Shown: positions 17,056 to 25,440, numbered from the stretch's first letter. The stretch is 64,000 nt of DNA from Clostridia bacterium (GCA_900770185.1 CAAGJM010000035.1:62001-126000); one strand, 5' to 3'. Program-made: numbers and translations. The notes: generated by a model not told the origin, from the letters alone.

Positions 17056-17083
17056 TACTATACCGCCTTTTATTTCTTATCAT
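17041..17083 (-). CDS. Possible 13-codon upstream ORF overlapping the GH36 start
   Basis: The duplicated copy of the GH36 start region supplies an ATG at 17083 with a GGCGG-type box. The frame runs 13 codons with product MIRNKRRYSNDKN, and stops just inside the GH36 gene because the 28-bp repeat period is not a multiple of three. It could act as a leader peptide or just be a duplication by-product. Confidence 0.35.
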
Positions 17084-17095
17084 TACTATACCGCC
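17046..17095. repeat. 22-bp tandem duplication over the GH36 ribosome binding site and start
   Basis: The 22-mer starting TTCTTATCATTACTA occurs at 17046-17067 and 17074-17095 (28-bp period, six-base spacer). Each copy contains a ribosome binding site and ATG on the minus strand. Confidence 0.9.
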
Positions 17096-17167
17096 CATAG
17101 CCGACTTGACTAAATAATCCGCACCCGCCCAAACTATTACCATTTAATTATAAACTATGTTTTTCAG

Positions 17168-17196
17168 TTGAAAATATTAAATAGTAATGCTATAAT
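17168..17196 (+). promoter_or_regulatory. Sigma-A promoter of the AraC-type regulator
   Basis: TTGAAA (17168-17173), 17 bp, TATAAT (17191-17196); the gene starts 31 bp later. Confidence 0.8.
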
Positions 17197-17226
17197 TAAG
17201 AAAATCAACGATTCAGGTTATTTACT

Positions 17227-18075
17227 ATGAGAATAATGAAAGTCGAAAATAACGACAACGGCACGGAAAACGTTATAATTAGCGAGCATTTTTACACCGC
17301 CGGACATCTTGCGCAACTTCACTGGCACGACTACTACGAACTTGAAATAATTTTGGACGGCAGCGGCACCCATACAATCAACGATAAAACTTACGAAATC
17401 CTTAAAGGGAGCGCGTATCTTTTAACGATGCAAGACGTACATATTATTCTTGCTAAAACCGATTTGAAAATTTTAAACGTTTGCATCGTTCGGCCGAGCA
17501 TAGACGATTCTTTCGCCTCCCTTTTAACAAAAGGCGAAATAAACCGCACGCACGTTTTTACCGACAGCGAATTAACTCAATTTATAGAACGCCTTGATTA
17601 TATCGAAAAACTCAGCTTAATAAATGCCGATTACGCAAGGCTTCTGAAAAAAAACTTAGTCGAAGAACTCGTTATACGAATAACTACCGACGAAAAATCT
17701 GTAAAAATCGACGGTAAACCCGACAACGTGCAAAAATGCGTGGATATTATAAACAGAGATTTTATGCTGGACATATCGATAGAAAGCGTTGCCGAAAAAT
17801 TGTTTTTAAGCCCTAATTATTTAGGTTGGGCTTTTAAAAAAGCGTTAAACGTAACTTTCAGAGAATATTTAAACGAAGTAAGGCTGAAATACGCGCGCAA
17901 TTTACTGTTAAGCACCGATTTACAGCTTAAAGAAGTGGCGGGTTATTCGGGATTTAACTCGGTTGAATATTTTTCGGCGGTTTTTAAAAACAAAACGAAA
18001 GAGTCCCCCGCCAAATTCAGACAGCTTCGAAAAGTTCAGACGAAAGATAGTTTAGCACGCGGCGTTAAACGATAA
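17227..18075 (+). CDS. AraC-family transcriptional regulator
   Basis: 282 residues. Residues ~25-100 form a cupin-type sensor with LHWHDYYELEIILDGSGTH. The C-terminal ~100 residues carry the two helix-turn-helix motifs: ISIESVAEKLFLSPNYLGWAFK and LKEVAGYSGFNSVEYFSAVFK, the standard AraC/XylS layout. Divergent from the GH36 and GH5-like genes, it likely senses their substrate or product and activates them; that target is inferred from position. It has a consensus sigma-A promoter. Confidence 0.92.
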   Translation: MRIMKVENNDNGTENVIISEHFYTAGHLAQLHWHDYYELEIILDGSGTHTINDKTYEILKGSAYLLTMQDVHIILAKTDLKILNVCIVRPSIDDSFASLLTKGEINRTHVFTDSELTQFIERLDYIEKLSLINADYARLLKKNLVEELVIRITTDEKSVKIDGKPDNVQKCVDIINRDFMLDISIESVAEKLFLSPNYLGWAFKKALNVTFREYLNEVRLKYARNLLLSTDLQLKEVAGYSGFNSVEYFSAVFKNKTKESPAKFRQLRKVQTKDSLARGVKR

Positions 18076-18119
18076 AATTATTCGTTTTAAATAGATTAAA
18101 TAGATTTTTTTCTTGCTTA

Positions 18120-18497
18120 AATAAAGTATACACTATCCGCGTAGCGGACTTTAAAAAGCCTATCGTTGCAGGCACGGCAATGCTTGCCGTAAGCGACAAC
18201 TAGCGCATAACCGACATGGCGGCGCATACCGACGTTTTGACGACGCACCCCTACCCCCCTTGGACAGCTCACTCCGCGCAAGCCGAAATCAGTTCTCAGC
18301 AAATATTGTTAAACGCCACCTGCCAAACAAAATTCAATACCGATTTAGGCAAAAAGCCTTGCCTTGTCGAAGAAATCGGAACTATGGGACCGATGGTTTG
18401 CGATAATGAAACCGCGATTGACGGTTTCATTTACGGCGATATAAAAACCGTAAAGCCCTGCGAAATGACTTTAATTAAAATCAGCCGTAAAAAATAG
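18120..18497 (+). pseudogene. Decayed GH5-like glycoside hydrolase fragment
   Basis: The plus frame reads YTIRVADFKKPIVAGTAM, then DN-stop-RITD, then AAHTDVLTTHPYPPW and GKKPCLVEEIGTMGP, then a short tail ending ISRKK. These match the catalytic-domain end and extreme C terminus of the family of the gene at 13022 (DYVTTHPYL, GKPVIMQEQG). An in-frame TAG sits where a Trp codon is expected, the N-terminal part is missing, and the region between the nucleophile and the tail is deleted. It is thus a remnant of a second enzyme of the family, once following the AraC gene. Confidence 0.8.
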
Positions 18498-18516
18498 TGT
18501 TTAAAATCAAATATTT

Positions 18517-18555
18517 AAAAACGACCGCGAAATTTTTAAACTTCGCGGTCGTTTT
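18517..18555. terminator. Terminator hairpin after the decayed hydrolase
   Basis: AAAACGACCGCGAA and TTCGCGGTCGTTTT form a perfect 14-pair stem with a ten-base loop; it works on either strand. Confidence 0.85.
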
Positions 18556-18595
18556 CTTTATAAAACGTTTTTCGCCCGTTTTTATTTTAAACATT

Positions 18596-18632
18596 AAAAA
18601 AACGGATACGAAGTTTGTCGTATCCGTTTTTT
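18596..18632 (-). terminator. Terminator of tRNA-Trp
   Basis: AAAAAAACGGATACGA and TCGTATCCGTTTTTTT flank a short loop. On the minus strand it directly follows the tRNA 3' end and ends in a T run. Confidence 0.85.
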
Positions 18633-18707
18633 TGGCAGGGGAGGAGGGATTCGAACCCCCAACCTACGGTTTTGGAGACCGCTACTCTACCGTTGAGCCA
18701 CTCCCCT
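18633..18707 (-). tRNA. tRNA-Trp (anticodon CCA), with encoded CCA end
   Basis: On the minus strand the acceptor arm AGGGGAG pairs with CTCCCCT. The D arm is TGGCTCAACGGTAGA, the anticodon loop is CTCCAAA (anticodon CCA) and the T arm contains GGTTCGAATC. Discriminator G is followed by an encoded CCA (18633-18635). It is a single tRNA gene with its own terminator. Confidence 0.96.
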
Positions 18708-18813
18708 ATTCAGGTCGCTTACGGTTTATTATTTTAACCTAATACTTAATTAAAGTCAAGTAAATCGCACATATTTTAAAATACTTTTTAACGCTTTATA
18801 AAAAACAAGCCGC

Positions 18814-20064
18814 TTACGCTTTATAGATTTTAGCAAGACCTTTGGCAGACGTTTCGCGATAGCCCGATTTTAAGTCTTTGCCCGTTTCGTACATAACCTT
18901 AACGATATCGTCAAATGATATTTTGCGCTTATTTTTAAGCGATTTTGCAAGCATGACGGCGTTCACCGCTTCAACCGACGCCATCGCATTGCGCTCTATA
19001 CAGGGAATTTGAACAAGCCCCAAGACAGGGTCGCACGTAAGACCCAAATTGTGTTCGAGCGCTATTTCCGCAGAACACTCGATTGTGTAGGTATTTAGCC
19101 CGTATAAATACGCAAGCGCGGCCGCCGCCATAGAACACGCTACCCCCACTTCAGCCTGGCACCCGCATTCCGCCCCGCTTATAGACGCGTTGGTTTTAAC
19201 GACGTTGCCTATAACGCCCGCGACCGCTAAGGCGTTTATTATTTCGCCTTCGGAAACGTTTAAATCTTTGTTCATATAGTATAACACGGCGGGGACTATG
19301 CCGCAAGAGCCGCACGTCGGCGCGGTTACAACGGTTTTGTTGTCGGCGTTTTCTTCCGCAACGGCAAGCGCATAGGCTGAAATTTTGCGGTTACCGCTCA
19401 TAATAACAGGCTCGAACTTCGCGCTTTCCGAAATTAAGGCTTTGGCTTTTCTTTCAAGATTTATTCCGCCCGGTAAAAAACCTTGAGCATTTAAACCGTT
19501 TTCAACGCTCTCTTTCATTTTACGCCATACTTTTGGCAAATTTTCGTATGCCGAGCGATCAAACGCTTTAACGTATTCGGGAATGGTAAAATCGTTGGTT
19601 TTTAAATAACGCTTTATTTCTCCGAAATTTTTTTGAGGATAAACGTCTTTTCCGTCGGGATAAGGCTTTCCGTTTATAACGACGCTTCCGCCGCCGACAG
19701 AAGTGGCGGATAATAAAAGTGTGAAACCGTCGCGGGCGTATTCGTCGTCACCCGCCGTATTTTTGTAAGCCTGCTCGCAACCGGCGTTTTTATCGGGTTT
19801 ACCGTAAATTTTTAAATAGTTCGGATGCGGCAAAACTTTATTTTTTGCGTCATATATGATTTCGGCGTCGTTTCCGAGCGTCTCTTTTAACACTCTGTCC
19901 GTTCCGTGCCCTTTGCCGGTTAAAGCAAGCGACCCGAACAAAACGACGCGATATTTTATTTTGCCGAAATTTCGAACGGCGTATTCGGCAATCAACTGCG
20001 GACCTATCGTATGCGAACTTGACGGCCCTTTTCCGATTTTAAATAATTCGTTTAAAGACTTCAT
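18814..20064 (-). CDS. L-serine ammonia-lyase, single-chain iron-sulfur type
   Basis: About 416 residues. It converts L-serine to pyruvate and ammonia with a [4Fe-4S] cluster. The N-terminal GPSSSHTIGP and SVGGG segments form the beta part; PTCGSCGIVPAV near residue 260 and SGAECGCQAEVGVACSMAAA near 310 carry the cluster cysteines, and LGLTCDPVLGLVQIPC is the alpha-type signature. All parts lie in one chain, as in E. coli SdaA/SdaB. The ATG at 20064 with an AGG box nearby is preferred to a TTG at 20082. It follows a gene ended by a hairpin. Confidence 0.92.
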   Translation of the reverse strand: MKSLNELFKIGKGPSSSHTIGPQLIAEYAVRNFGKIKYRVVLFGSLALTGKGHGTDRVLKETLGNDAEIIYDAKNKVLPHPNYLKIYGKPDKNAGCEQAYKNTAGDDEYARDGFTLLLSATSVGGGSVVINGKPYPDGKDVYPQKNFGEIKRYLKTNDFTIPEYVKAFDRSAYENLPKVWRKMKESVENGLNAQGFLPGGINLERKAKALISESAKFEPVIMSGNRKISAYALAVAEENADNKTVVTAPTCGSCGIVPAVLYYMNKDLNVSEGEIINALAVAGVIGNVVKTNASISGAECGCQAEVGVACSMAAAALAYLYGLNTYTIECSAEIALEHNLGLTCDPVLGLVQIPCIERNAMASVEAVNAVMLAKSLKNKRKISFDDIVKVMYETGKDLKSGYRETSAKGLAKIYKA

Positions 20065-20083
20065 AATTTTACCTGAACGCAAA

Positions 20084-20107
20084 AATGCCCGAATATAATT
20101 CAGGCAA
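20084..20107 (-). terminator. Hairpin terminator after the coiled-coil gene
   Basis: On the minus strand TTGCCTGAAT and ATTCGGGCA form the stem, followed by TTTTTG. It separates the 20110 gene from the serine dehydratase gene. Confidence 0.6.
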
Positions 20108-20109
20108 TT

Positions 20110-20838
20110 TTAATTTTTATAAATGCTGTCGTTATCGCACGCTATCATAGTTAGCGCGCCCTCGTTTTCGCTAAGCGCGGGTTCTAAGTCGGGGTTCGTT
20201 TCGATAGGCTCGTCGGATATGTAAAAATAAAGGTCGGACTCAAGTTTGCCCGTAGCGCCGAATTTAGCGGCGGACGATATATCGAACGGATACTCCGTCT
20301 TATCGTAACTTTCGCCAAACTCTTCACATAAATGCTTTAAGTTTTTATTGTAAGCTATAAGGCACGCGCTTATTGCAGCGCGAATTTCATCGCTCGACTC
20401 GTCTTTTAACGCGTTAAGTTCTTTCTTGCGCAAAAAGAACTCGTTTTTAAGCCTATCCTTTATCTCGTCAGCCTCGGCACGCGATTTCTTTAATTTATTG
20501 TTGAGTTTTGCGTTCACGGCCGCCATATCGAAAAGCGCGTTTTTGTACGCTTTGTTCGCCTCGTCAAGGTTAATATCGCCTGCAGTTTCGGCGGCGCGGC
20601 GAGCATTAAGCAATGCCTTTTTCGCACCCAGATATTCGTCGGAATTCAAAAAATCGGTTTTAACCGCTTTTTGCTCTGCCAACACTTCGTCGTAACGCTT
20701 GGCGGAAGCTTCATAACTTTCGCCCAAAAGCGCGCTTAATCTTTCTTTAAAAGCCGCCGTTATTCTGTTAAGCGACGAATAGAACTCTCCCGCGTACTCG
20801 TCGGACAAAGCTTTTTTGCGCTTTTCAAACTCGGTCAT
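20110..20838 (-). CDS. Predicted coiled-coil protein, unknown function
   Basis: 242 residues, no signal peptide and no transmembrane segment. Residues ~1-180 are long charged helices rich in Glu, Lys and Ala (KKALLNARRAAETAGD, LKKSRAEADEIKDRL), typical of a coiled coil. The C-terminal ~60 residues are acidic and contain a DLYFYISDEPIE stretch. I do not recognise a family. It lies 26 bp after a small membrane ORF, downstream of rluB, in a line of minus-strand genes. Confidence 0.6.
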   Translation of the reverse strand: MTEFEKRKKALSDEYAGEFYSSLNRITAAFKERLSALLGESYEASAKRYDEVLAEQKAVKTDFLNSDEYLGAKKALLNARRAAETAGDINLDEANKAYKNALFDMAAVNAKLNNKLKKSRAEADEIKDRLKNEFFLRKKELNALKDESSDEIRAAISACLIAYNKNLKHLCEEFGESYDKTEYPFDISSAAKFGATGKLESDLYFYISDEPIETNPDLEPALSENEGALTMIACDNDSIYKN

Positions 20839-20863
20839 TTAAGCCCCCGTAAAAAGTGATTTT

Positions 20864-20986
20864 TTAAAACTTGGTAATTATAAACGCGTCGACTACACCG
20901 GACGCAAACCTTGCGCCCAAAATCAGCGCGGTGCATAAAAACGCCGCAACCACAAACGCAAAAATAAAATTCCATTTCTTTCTCAT
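20864..20986 (-). CDS. Possible small single-span membrane protein
   Basis: 40 codons. The product starts MRKKWNFIFAF, has a hydrophobic helix of about 18 residues after three basic residues, and ends FIITKF. No clear ribosome binding site precedes the ATG, so this is uncertain. It lies between rluB and the coiled-coil gene. Confidence 0.4.
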   Translation of the reverse strand: MRKKWNFIFAFVVAAFLCTALILGARFASGVVDAFIITKF

Positions 20987-21037
20987 AGCGTAATAATATT
21001 TTGAGATTTAACGGAATTTTTATGCGTTTTGCCGCTA

Positions 21038-21742
21038 TTATACGCGTTTTAAGTAATCGATTTCTTCGGCGGTGAGTTTTCTGACTTCACCGCGGTCGAG
21101 CCCGTGAAGACCGAGTTCGCCTATCTTTATACGTTTTAAAAATTTAACTTCTTTCCCCGCGGTCATAAAAATTTTGCGTATTTCGCGGTTTCTGCCTTCG
21201 GTAACCGTTACGTAATATTTAGTAAAATCTTTGGTTTCGTCGGCGATTTTTATCGTGCACTTTTTGGTTTTAACGCCGTCGATTACAACCCCGCGCGACA
21301 GTTTTAAAACCGCCTCCGCCAAAAGCGTGCCTTCTATTTTTACAAGATAGGTTTTGGGTATTTCGTTCGACGGGTGCATAAGCCTGTTAGCCAAATCACC
21401 GTCGCTGGTCAAAATCAAAAGCCCCTCGCTATCATAGTCAAGCCTGCCGACGGGATACACTCTGCCCACCCCGCGCGGAAGCAAGTCCATAACGGTTTTG
21501 CGCCCTAAATCGTCTTTAACGGTAGTGACGTAACCCTTGGGTTTATTCATCATATAGTACTCGAACTTTTTCGCGACGTTTACTTTTTGCCCGTCAACCT
21601 TAACGGTATCGGAAGCGGGGTCTATTTCCATCCCAAGAACCGCCGTTTTATCGTTCACGGTAACAACCCCGTCCGCAATAAGTTTATCAGCGTTTCTCCT
21701 GCTCGCGACCCCGGATTCGGCTAAAAATTTGTTTATTCTCAT
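21038..21742 (-). CDS. rluB: 23S rRNA pseudouridine synthase (RluB/RsuA family)
   Basis: 234 residues. The N-terminal S4 RNA-binding domain (INKFLAESGVASRRNADKLI) is followed by the RsuA-type synthase core with GRLDYDSEGLLILTSDGDL, whose aspartate is catalytic. Later marks are YLVKIEG and GRNREIRKIF. It likely makes a pseudouridine in helix 89 of 23S rRNA (RluB type); RsuA-type 16S specificity cannot be excluded. It directly follows the carboxypeptidase gene after 39 bp. Confidence 0.92.
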   Translation of the reverse strand: MRINKFLAESGVASRRNADKLIADGVVTVNDKTAVLGMEIDPASDTVKVDGQKVNVAKKFEYYMMNKPKGYVTTVKDDLGRKTVMDLLPRGVGRVYPVGRLDYDSEGLLILTSDGDLANRLMHPSNEIPKTYLVKIEGTLLAEAVLKLSRGVVIDGVKTKKCTIKIADETKDFTKYYVTVTEGRNREIRKIFMTAGKEVKFLKRIKIGELGLHGLDRGEVRKLTAEEIDYLKRV

Positions 21743-21781
21743 AACAGCACCTTGTATACTTTTTATACTTTAAATTTTTGT

Positions 21782-22849
21782 TTACTTTAATATACTAACC
21801 GCTTTTGACGAAAAAATCAAGTCGTTTTTAAAGTAAACTTCCAATTCGGCGCAAGTTTTTGGGTTTTTTATAAATTCGTTAAAGTCAACGCCGTCGATTT
21901 TAACGTTTAAATCAATGCTTTCACCGGCCGCTAACGGATATGAAAACGAATCTTTAACGCTTAACATAAACTTTTTGCCGCTATCGGAAGTAAAAATACT
22001 GTCGTTTATTTTATCTGCGTCTATAATCGTCGTGCATTTATAGGTCGAAAACGCCGAATTCGCCGCTTCCTCGCTTCTTTGCCACATATCGGGGCTGTTT
22101 AACACGACGGAAATAACGGTCATACCGCCGCTACAAAAAGCGCTGACTAAGCACCTGCCCGCTTTTTTGGTGTAACCCGTTTTAACGCCTACGCAGCGCG
22201 GGTCGCTGAAAAGCAACTTGTTTTTATTTATAAGCACGCGCTTATACTCAAACCCTTCGTTTGAAATTTGCACGCGTTTTGCAGAAACAATCTTTTTAAA
22301 AGTTTCGTTTTTCATGGCGTGGGCTGTAATTTTCGCTAAATCGAGCGCGGTAGAATAATGGTCGTCGTCAGGAAGCCCGTGCGGGTTCGTAAAATTGCTG
22401 TCGGTTGCGCCCGCGTTTTTAGCCGTGTCATTCATAAGCTTGATAAATTCATTTCTCTTGCAAAAGTTAGAGGCGATTGTTTCTGCGCAATCGTTTCCGC
22501 TCCTTAACATCAAGCCGTACAACAGTTCAAGCAAAGTAAGCTTTTCGCCCTCGCGCAAATATACGCTCGAACCTTCTATGCCCACACATTCCTTTTTTAC
22601 CGCCGTAACTTCGTTTATATCGAAGTTTTCAATCGCTGTTATCGCGGTTAAAATTTTGGTGGTGGATGCGATGGGAAGCTTTTCGGCAGCGTTATGCGAA
22701 AATAAAATTCTTCCGCTTTCCGCTTCCAGAACACACTCGGCGCGAGAGCATTGCGCAGCGCTTGCAGACACAGGCGACTTAGCCCCGACACAAAATACAA
22801 AAAATAGTAATATTAAAGTTAATATCGAATAATTTTTAATTTTTTTCAT
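21782..22849 (-). CDS. D-alanyl-D-alanine carboxypeptidase (DacB/DacF type)
   Basis: 355 residues. A signal peptide is visible at residues ~1-33 (SILTLILLFFVFCVGA...SASA). The penicillin-binding motifs are complete: STTK near residue 64, SGN near 120 and KTG near 220. The C-terminal ~90 residues form the beta-domain of these low-molecular-weight PBPs. The enzyme trims the terminal D-alanine of stem peptides; in Bacillus, DacB acts in spore cortex. Its overlap with the spore-protein gene ytfJ supports a spore role. A second copy type is at 25522. Confidence 0.9.
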   Translation of the reverse strand: MKKIKNYSILTLILLFFVFCVGAKSPVSASAAQCSRAECVLEAESGRILFSHNAAEKLPIASTTKILTAITAIENFDINEVTAVKKECVGIEGSSVYLREGEKLTLLELLYGLMLRSGNDCAETIASNFCKRNEFIKLMNDTAKNAGATDSNFTNPHGLPDDDHYSTALDLAKITAHAMKNETFKKIVSAKRVQISNEGFEYKRVLINKNKLLFSDPRCVGVKTGYTKKAGRCLVSAFCSGGMTVISVVLNSPDMWQRSEEAANSAFSTYKCTTIIDADKINDSIFTSDSGKKFMLSVKDSFSYPLAAGESIDLNVKIDGVDFNEFIKNPKTCAELEVYFKNDLIFSSKAVSILK

Positions 22850-23219
22850 TTTCGTTCGTTGATATATTCTTTATAAAATTTATTGCTTTTTCGGCAATGT
22901 TTTCGACGGCGGTTTCACCTACCTTAATAAACTCGGACGACCCGTTTTTAATGATTAAAAAACCGCATGGCGATAAGTTTACTATACCCCCGTTACCGCC
23001 CGCGAAAGGATGAGATTTTGTTTTTGAAAATAACTTTACCTCACCGTACTCGCCTCCTCCGTTCAAAAAACCGAACGTAACTTTACTTACGGGAAGAATC
23101 GTCAGTTGTTCGCCGATGCGTTGCGGTTTCGACATTATTAAATTTGCGTCTAAATAACCGCCTAATTCTTTAAGAGAAGCGTTAATTACTTCGGCAGTTT
23201 TGTTTTCGTTTTTTCGCAC
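22836..23219 (-). CDS. ytfJ: Spore protein of the GerW/YtfJ family
   Basis: 127 residues. The signature is visible: KPQRIGEQLTILPVSKVTFGFL...GGGEYG and FAGGNGGIVNLSPCGFLIIKNG. The family (GerW, YtfJ) is needed for normal spore germination in Bacillus. The start overlaps the DUF2953 gene and the end overlaps the carboxypeptidase gene by 14 bp, so three envelope/spore genes are coupled. It lacks a transmembrane region. Confidence 0.88.
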   Translation of the reverse strand: MRKNENKTAEVINASLKELGGYLDANLIMSKPQRIGEQLTILPVSKVTFGFLNGGGEYGEVKLFSKTKSHPFAGGNGGIVNLSPCGFLIIKNGSSEFIKVGETAVENIAEKAINFIKNISTNENEKN

Positions 23220-23739
23220 TTTTAACTCCTTTTTTAATTATGTTTTCGGTTGCGTTTATAACGATTGCAAAAGCGTTAAAGCAAAAACCGATTTTCGCGT
23301 TAAATGCAAAAGTCGTAAACCCGTCCGAACTTATATATAAATTATTTTTCAGCTTTAAGTATGGGAATTTACCGCACGCTATCAAAGAAGCGGTTTGAAG
23401 CGCGTAATAAAACGCCGATAATCCGTAAACCGCCGAAAATTCGCATTGCCGCAAAAATGCCGACGAATAAACTTCGGTTACGGTAAACGCGGTTAAGGTT
23501 ACGGGCGACTTATCCATTTTAAAAACCGACGAATATTTAAGATAGTACGCTTTATTTTTAAGGTGCAGATATCCGCACTTTTTGCCGCGCGGCTTAAAAT
23601 ATCCGCTTAAAACCTTAAACGCGCCAAAAATATAAACGCTGAAATATAATTTTTTATAGCGAGCGTCGTAAGCGATAAATAAACTTACATACAGCGGAAA
23701 AATTAAAATAAGCGCAAATATTGTCGCCGCATACAGCAT
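23182..23739 (-). CDS. DUF2953 membrane protein (YtfI type)
   Basis: An N-terminal transmembrane helix (MLYAATIFALILIFPLYVSLF) is followed by a beta-rich segment ending in a basic tail (KKGVKSAKKRK). The partner gene is ytfJ, as for ytfI in Bacillus. The frame is open from 23787, but the bases between there and 23739 are also the terminator hairpin of scpB, so the ATG at 23739 is the likelier start; neither start has a good ribosome binding site. It overlaps ytfJ by about 38 bp. Confidence 0.75.
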   Translation of the reverse strand: MLYAATIFALILIFPLYVSLFIAYDARYKKLYFSVYIFGAFKVLSGYFKPRGKKCGYLHLKNKAYYLKYSSVFKMDKSPVTLTAFTVTEVYSSAFLRQCEFSAVYGLSAFYYALQTASLIACGKFPYLKLKNNLYISSDGFTTFAFNAKIGFCFNAFAIVINATENIIKKGVKSAKKRKQNCRSN

Positions 23740-23763
23740 ATAGTTAGTTTGTTTTTTTGTATT

Positions 23764-23790
23764 AAAAAAATGCGCCGAAAAGCGCATTTT
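23764..23790 (-). terminator. Terminator of scpB
   Basis: AAAATGCGC and GCGCATTTT form a stem with a six-base loop and a T run on the minus strand, 18 bp after the scpB stop. Confidence 0.75.
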
Positions 23791-23807
23791 GATTATCGAT
23801 ATATTTT

Positions 23808-24635
23808 TTAATTTATTACTTGTACGTCTTCATCCTTTAAAAAGTCGGGAATTTCTTCTTCGCTTAAATCGAGCGACTCGGCATCGCTTTCATTAAGTTT
23901 ACCGCTTTCGGTTCCGTTTACGGCGTCAACCGCGCCGTGCACTTCGGAACCGTTAAGTTCGACTTCGCCGTCAAAACCGCCTGCCCCGGTCGATTTGTCC
24001 GCATCGGACGCGACGCCGAAAGGCGCGTCGAACGAAGCCGCATCTGTTTCGGGGTTATATACGGGCTTTTCAAAAAGGTAGTTGGTTTTAGGCTCGGGCT
24101 CACGCATTGCGGCGATTTTAGACATAAGCTCGTCATAGTCGGGCAGTTCGTTTAAATCGGATATCTGGAAGCGTTTCAAAAACTCGTCGGTCGTACCGAA
24201 AAGCGCGGGCTTACCGATGGCGTCTTTTCTTCCGACGACTTCGATAACGCCTAATTTTAAAAGGTTTTGAAGCGCGTATTCGCTGTTACACCCGCGAAGT
24301 TCCTCCAAATCAAGCCTCGTTACCGGCTGTTTGTAGGCGATTATAGCCGCAACTTCAAGCATACTGCGCGAAAGTTCACGCTCTTTTATCGGGTTCAAAA
24401 CGCCGCTGACGGCGTCGGCATATTCGGGGTTGGAACAAAACTGTAATTTCTTGTTGAAAATTAAAAGCTGAACGCCGCTGTCGCCTTCGTATTTTTTTTG
24501 AAGTTCTTTAGCCGCATTCAAAACGTCTTTTTCCGAAACGCCCGTCTTTTCGGCAATATCTTTGGCTGATACGGCGTCGCCCGAAACGAACAGAACGGAT
24601 TCAATTATATTCGTCAATTTTTTCAATATCAACAC
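23808..24635 (-). CDS. scpB: Chromosome segregation/condensation protein ScpB
   Basis: 275 residues. Residues ~1-185 are the two winged helices of ScpB (ESVLFVSGDAVSAKDIAEKTGVSEKDV, YKQPVTRLDLEELRG, LFGTTDEFLKRFQI). The remaining ~85 residues (NPETDAASFDAP...LNESDAESLDLSEEEIPDFL) are acidic, low in complexity and longer than the family normally has. It pairs with ScpA in the SMC condensin. Start codon is a TTG, overlapping scpA by 35 bp; an in-frame TTG two codons later may be used instead. Confidence 0.9.
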   Translation of the reverse strand: MLILKKLTNIIESVLFVSGDAVSAKDIAEKTGVSEKDVLNAAKELQKKYEGDSGVQLLIFNKKLQFCSNPEYADAVSGVLNPIKERELSRSMLEVAAIIAYKQPVTRLDLEELRGCNSEYALQNLLKLGVIEVVGRKDAIGKPALFGTTDEFLKRFQISDLNELPDYDELMSKIAAMREPEPKTNYLFEKPVYNPETDAASFDAPFGVASDADKSTGAGGFDGEVELNGSEVHGAVDAVNGTESGKLNESDAESLDLSEEEIPDFLKDEDVQVIN

Positions 24636-25377
24636 TTCCTTCGTTAAGTATAGTTAAGGTAATGTCGCCGAAGGTGTCGTCCTGCTCGGCGGAAATAACT
24701 TGCAATTTCAGCAATTCAAGCATCGCCTGAAAGGTGGTTACAAGCTCGCTTCTATTCGTAAAGTCGTTAAAAAGCTCGTAAAAACTCATCGTCCTTCTTT
24801 CGGTAAGCGCGTCGCGGATAAAATAGATTTTATCGGTTACGGTGTAAACTTCTTTGGGGATAACTTTAGTCGTTTTTGAAGCAGCGTCTTTCACGCTTGA
24901 ACGCATATAAACGTTCATAAACGCCTTTATAAGCCCGTCTATATTAAAATCGGTGTACTTCACAACCACCTCGCCCGCGCTTTCGTCGGGGGCTTTATAA
25001 AACCTGTCGGTCGTTTCCAATTCTTTTAATTTCTCGGCGGACTCTTTAATAAGCCGATATTCTTCGATACGCCTGAATAGGTCGGTTTTTTGTTCTTCAA
25101 CCTCAACCTGAACTTCTTCGTTAGGAATGACCGCTTTCGACTTGATTTCAATAATAGTTGCGGCAATCGACAAATATTCGCTTTCCGTACCTATATCTAT
25201 GCGATGAGAATAAACGTACTCCAAAAACTGGTCGGTTACTTCGCTTACGAAAATGTCCTTGACGTCGATTTCGGCGCGCTTTATTAAAAAAAGCAACAAA
25301 TCGAGCGGCCCCTCGAAATCGCACCCCGATAATTTAGTTTGATAGTCGACGTTCGACTCGAAATCGCTTACGTTCAA
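24601..25377 (-). CDS. scpA: Segregation and condensation protein ScpA
   Basis: 258 residues. This kleisin bridges the SMC heads. Visible: LSGCDFEGPLDLLLFLIKRAEIDVKDIFVSEVTDQF near residue 17, an N-terminal helical unit, and a C-terminal winged helix (TFQAMLELLKLQVISAEQ). It is adjacent to scpB, as in most Bacillota. The SMC gene itself is not in this window. Confidence 0.95.
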   Translation of the reverse strand: MNVSDFESNVDYQTKLSGCDFEGPLDLLLFLIKRAEIDVKDIFVSEVTDQFLEYVYSHRIDIGTESEYLSIAATIIEIKSKAVIPNEEVQVEVEEQKTDLFRRIEEYRLIKESAEKLKELETTDRFYKAPDESAGEVVVKYTDFNIDGLIKAFMNVYMRSSVKDAASKTTKVIPKEVYTVTDKIYFIRDALTERRTMSFYELFNDFTNRSELVTTFQAMLELLKLQVISAEQDDTFGDITLTILNEGSVDIEKIDEYN

Positions 25378-25440
25378 TTCTGCTCCTTTTAAGCCGCTAT
25401 AAAAAACAACTTTTCATTTTTTATTATACTTAAAAGTCAA

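Noticed and set aside
18497..18742. Plus-strand frame of 81 codons ending in a segment with EEGFEPPTYGFG
   Set aside because: Its end is the antisense reading of the tRNA-Trp gene and its terminator, a well-known source of false proteins; it has no independent support.
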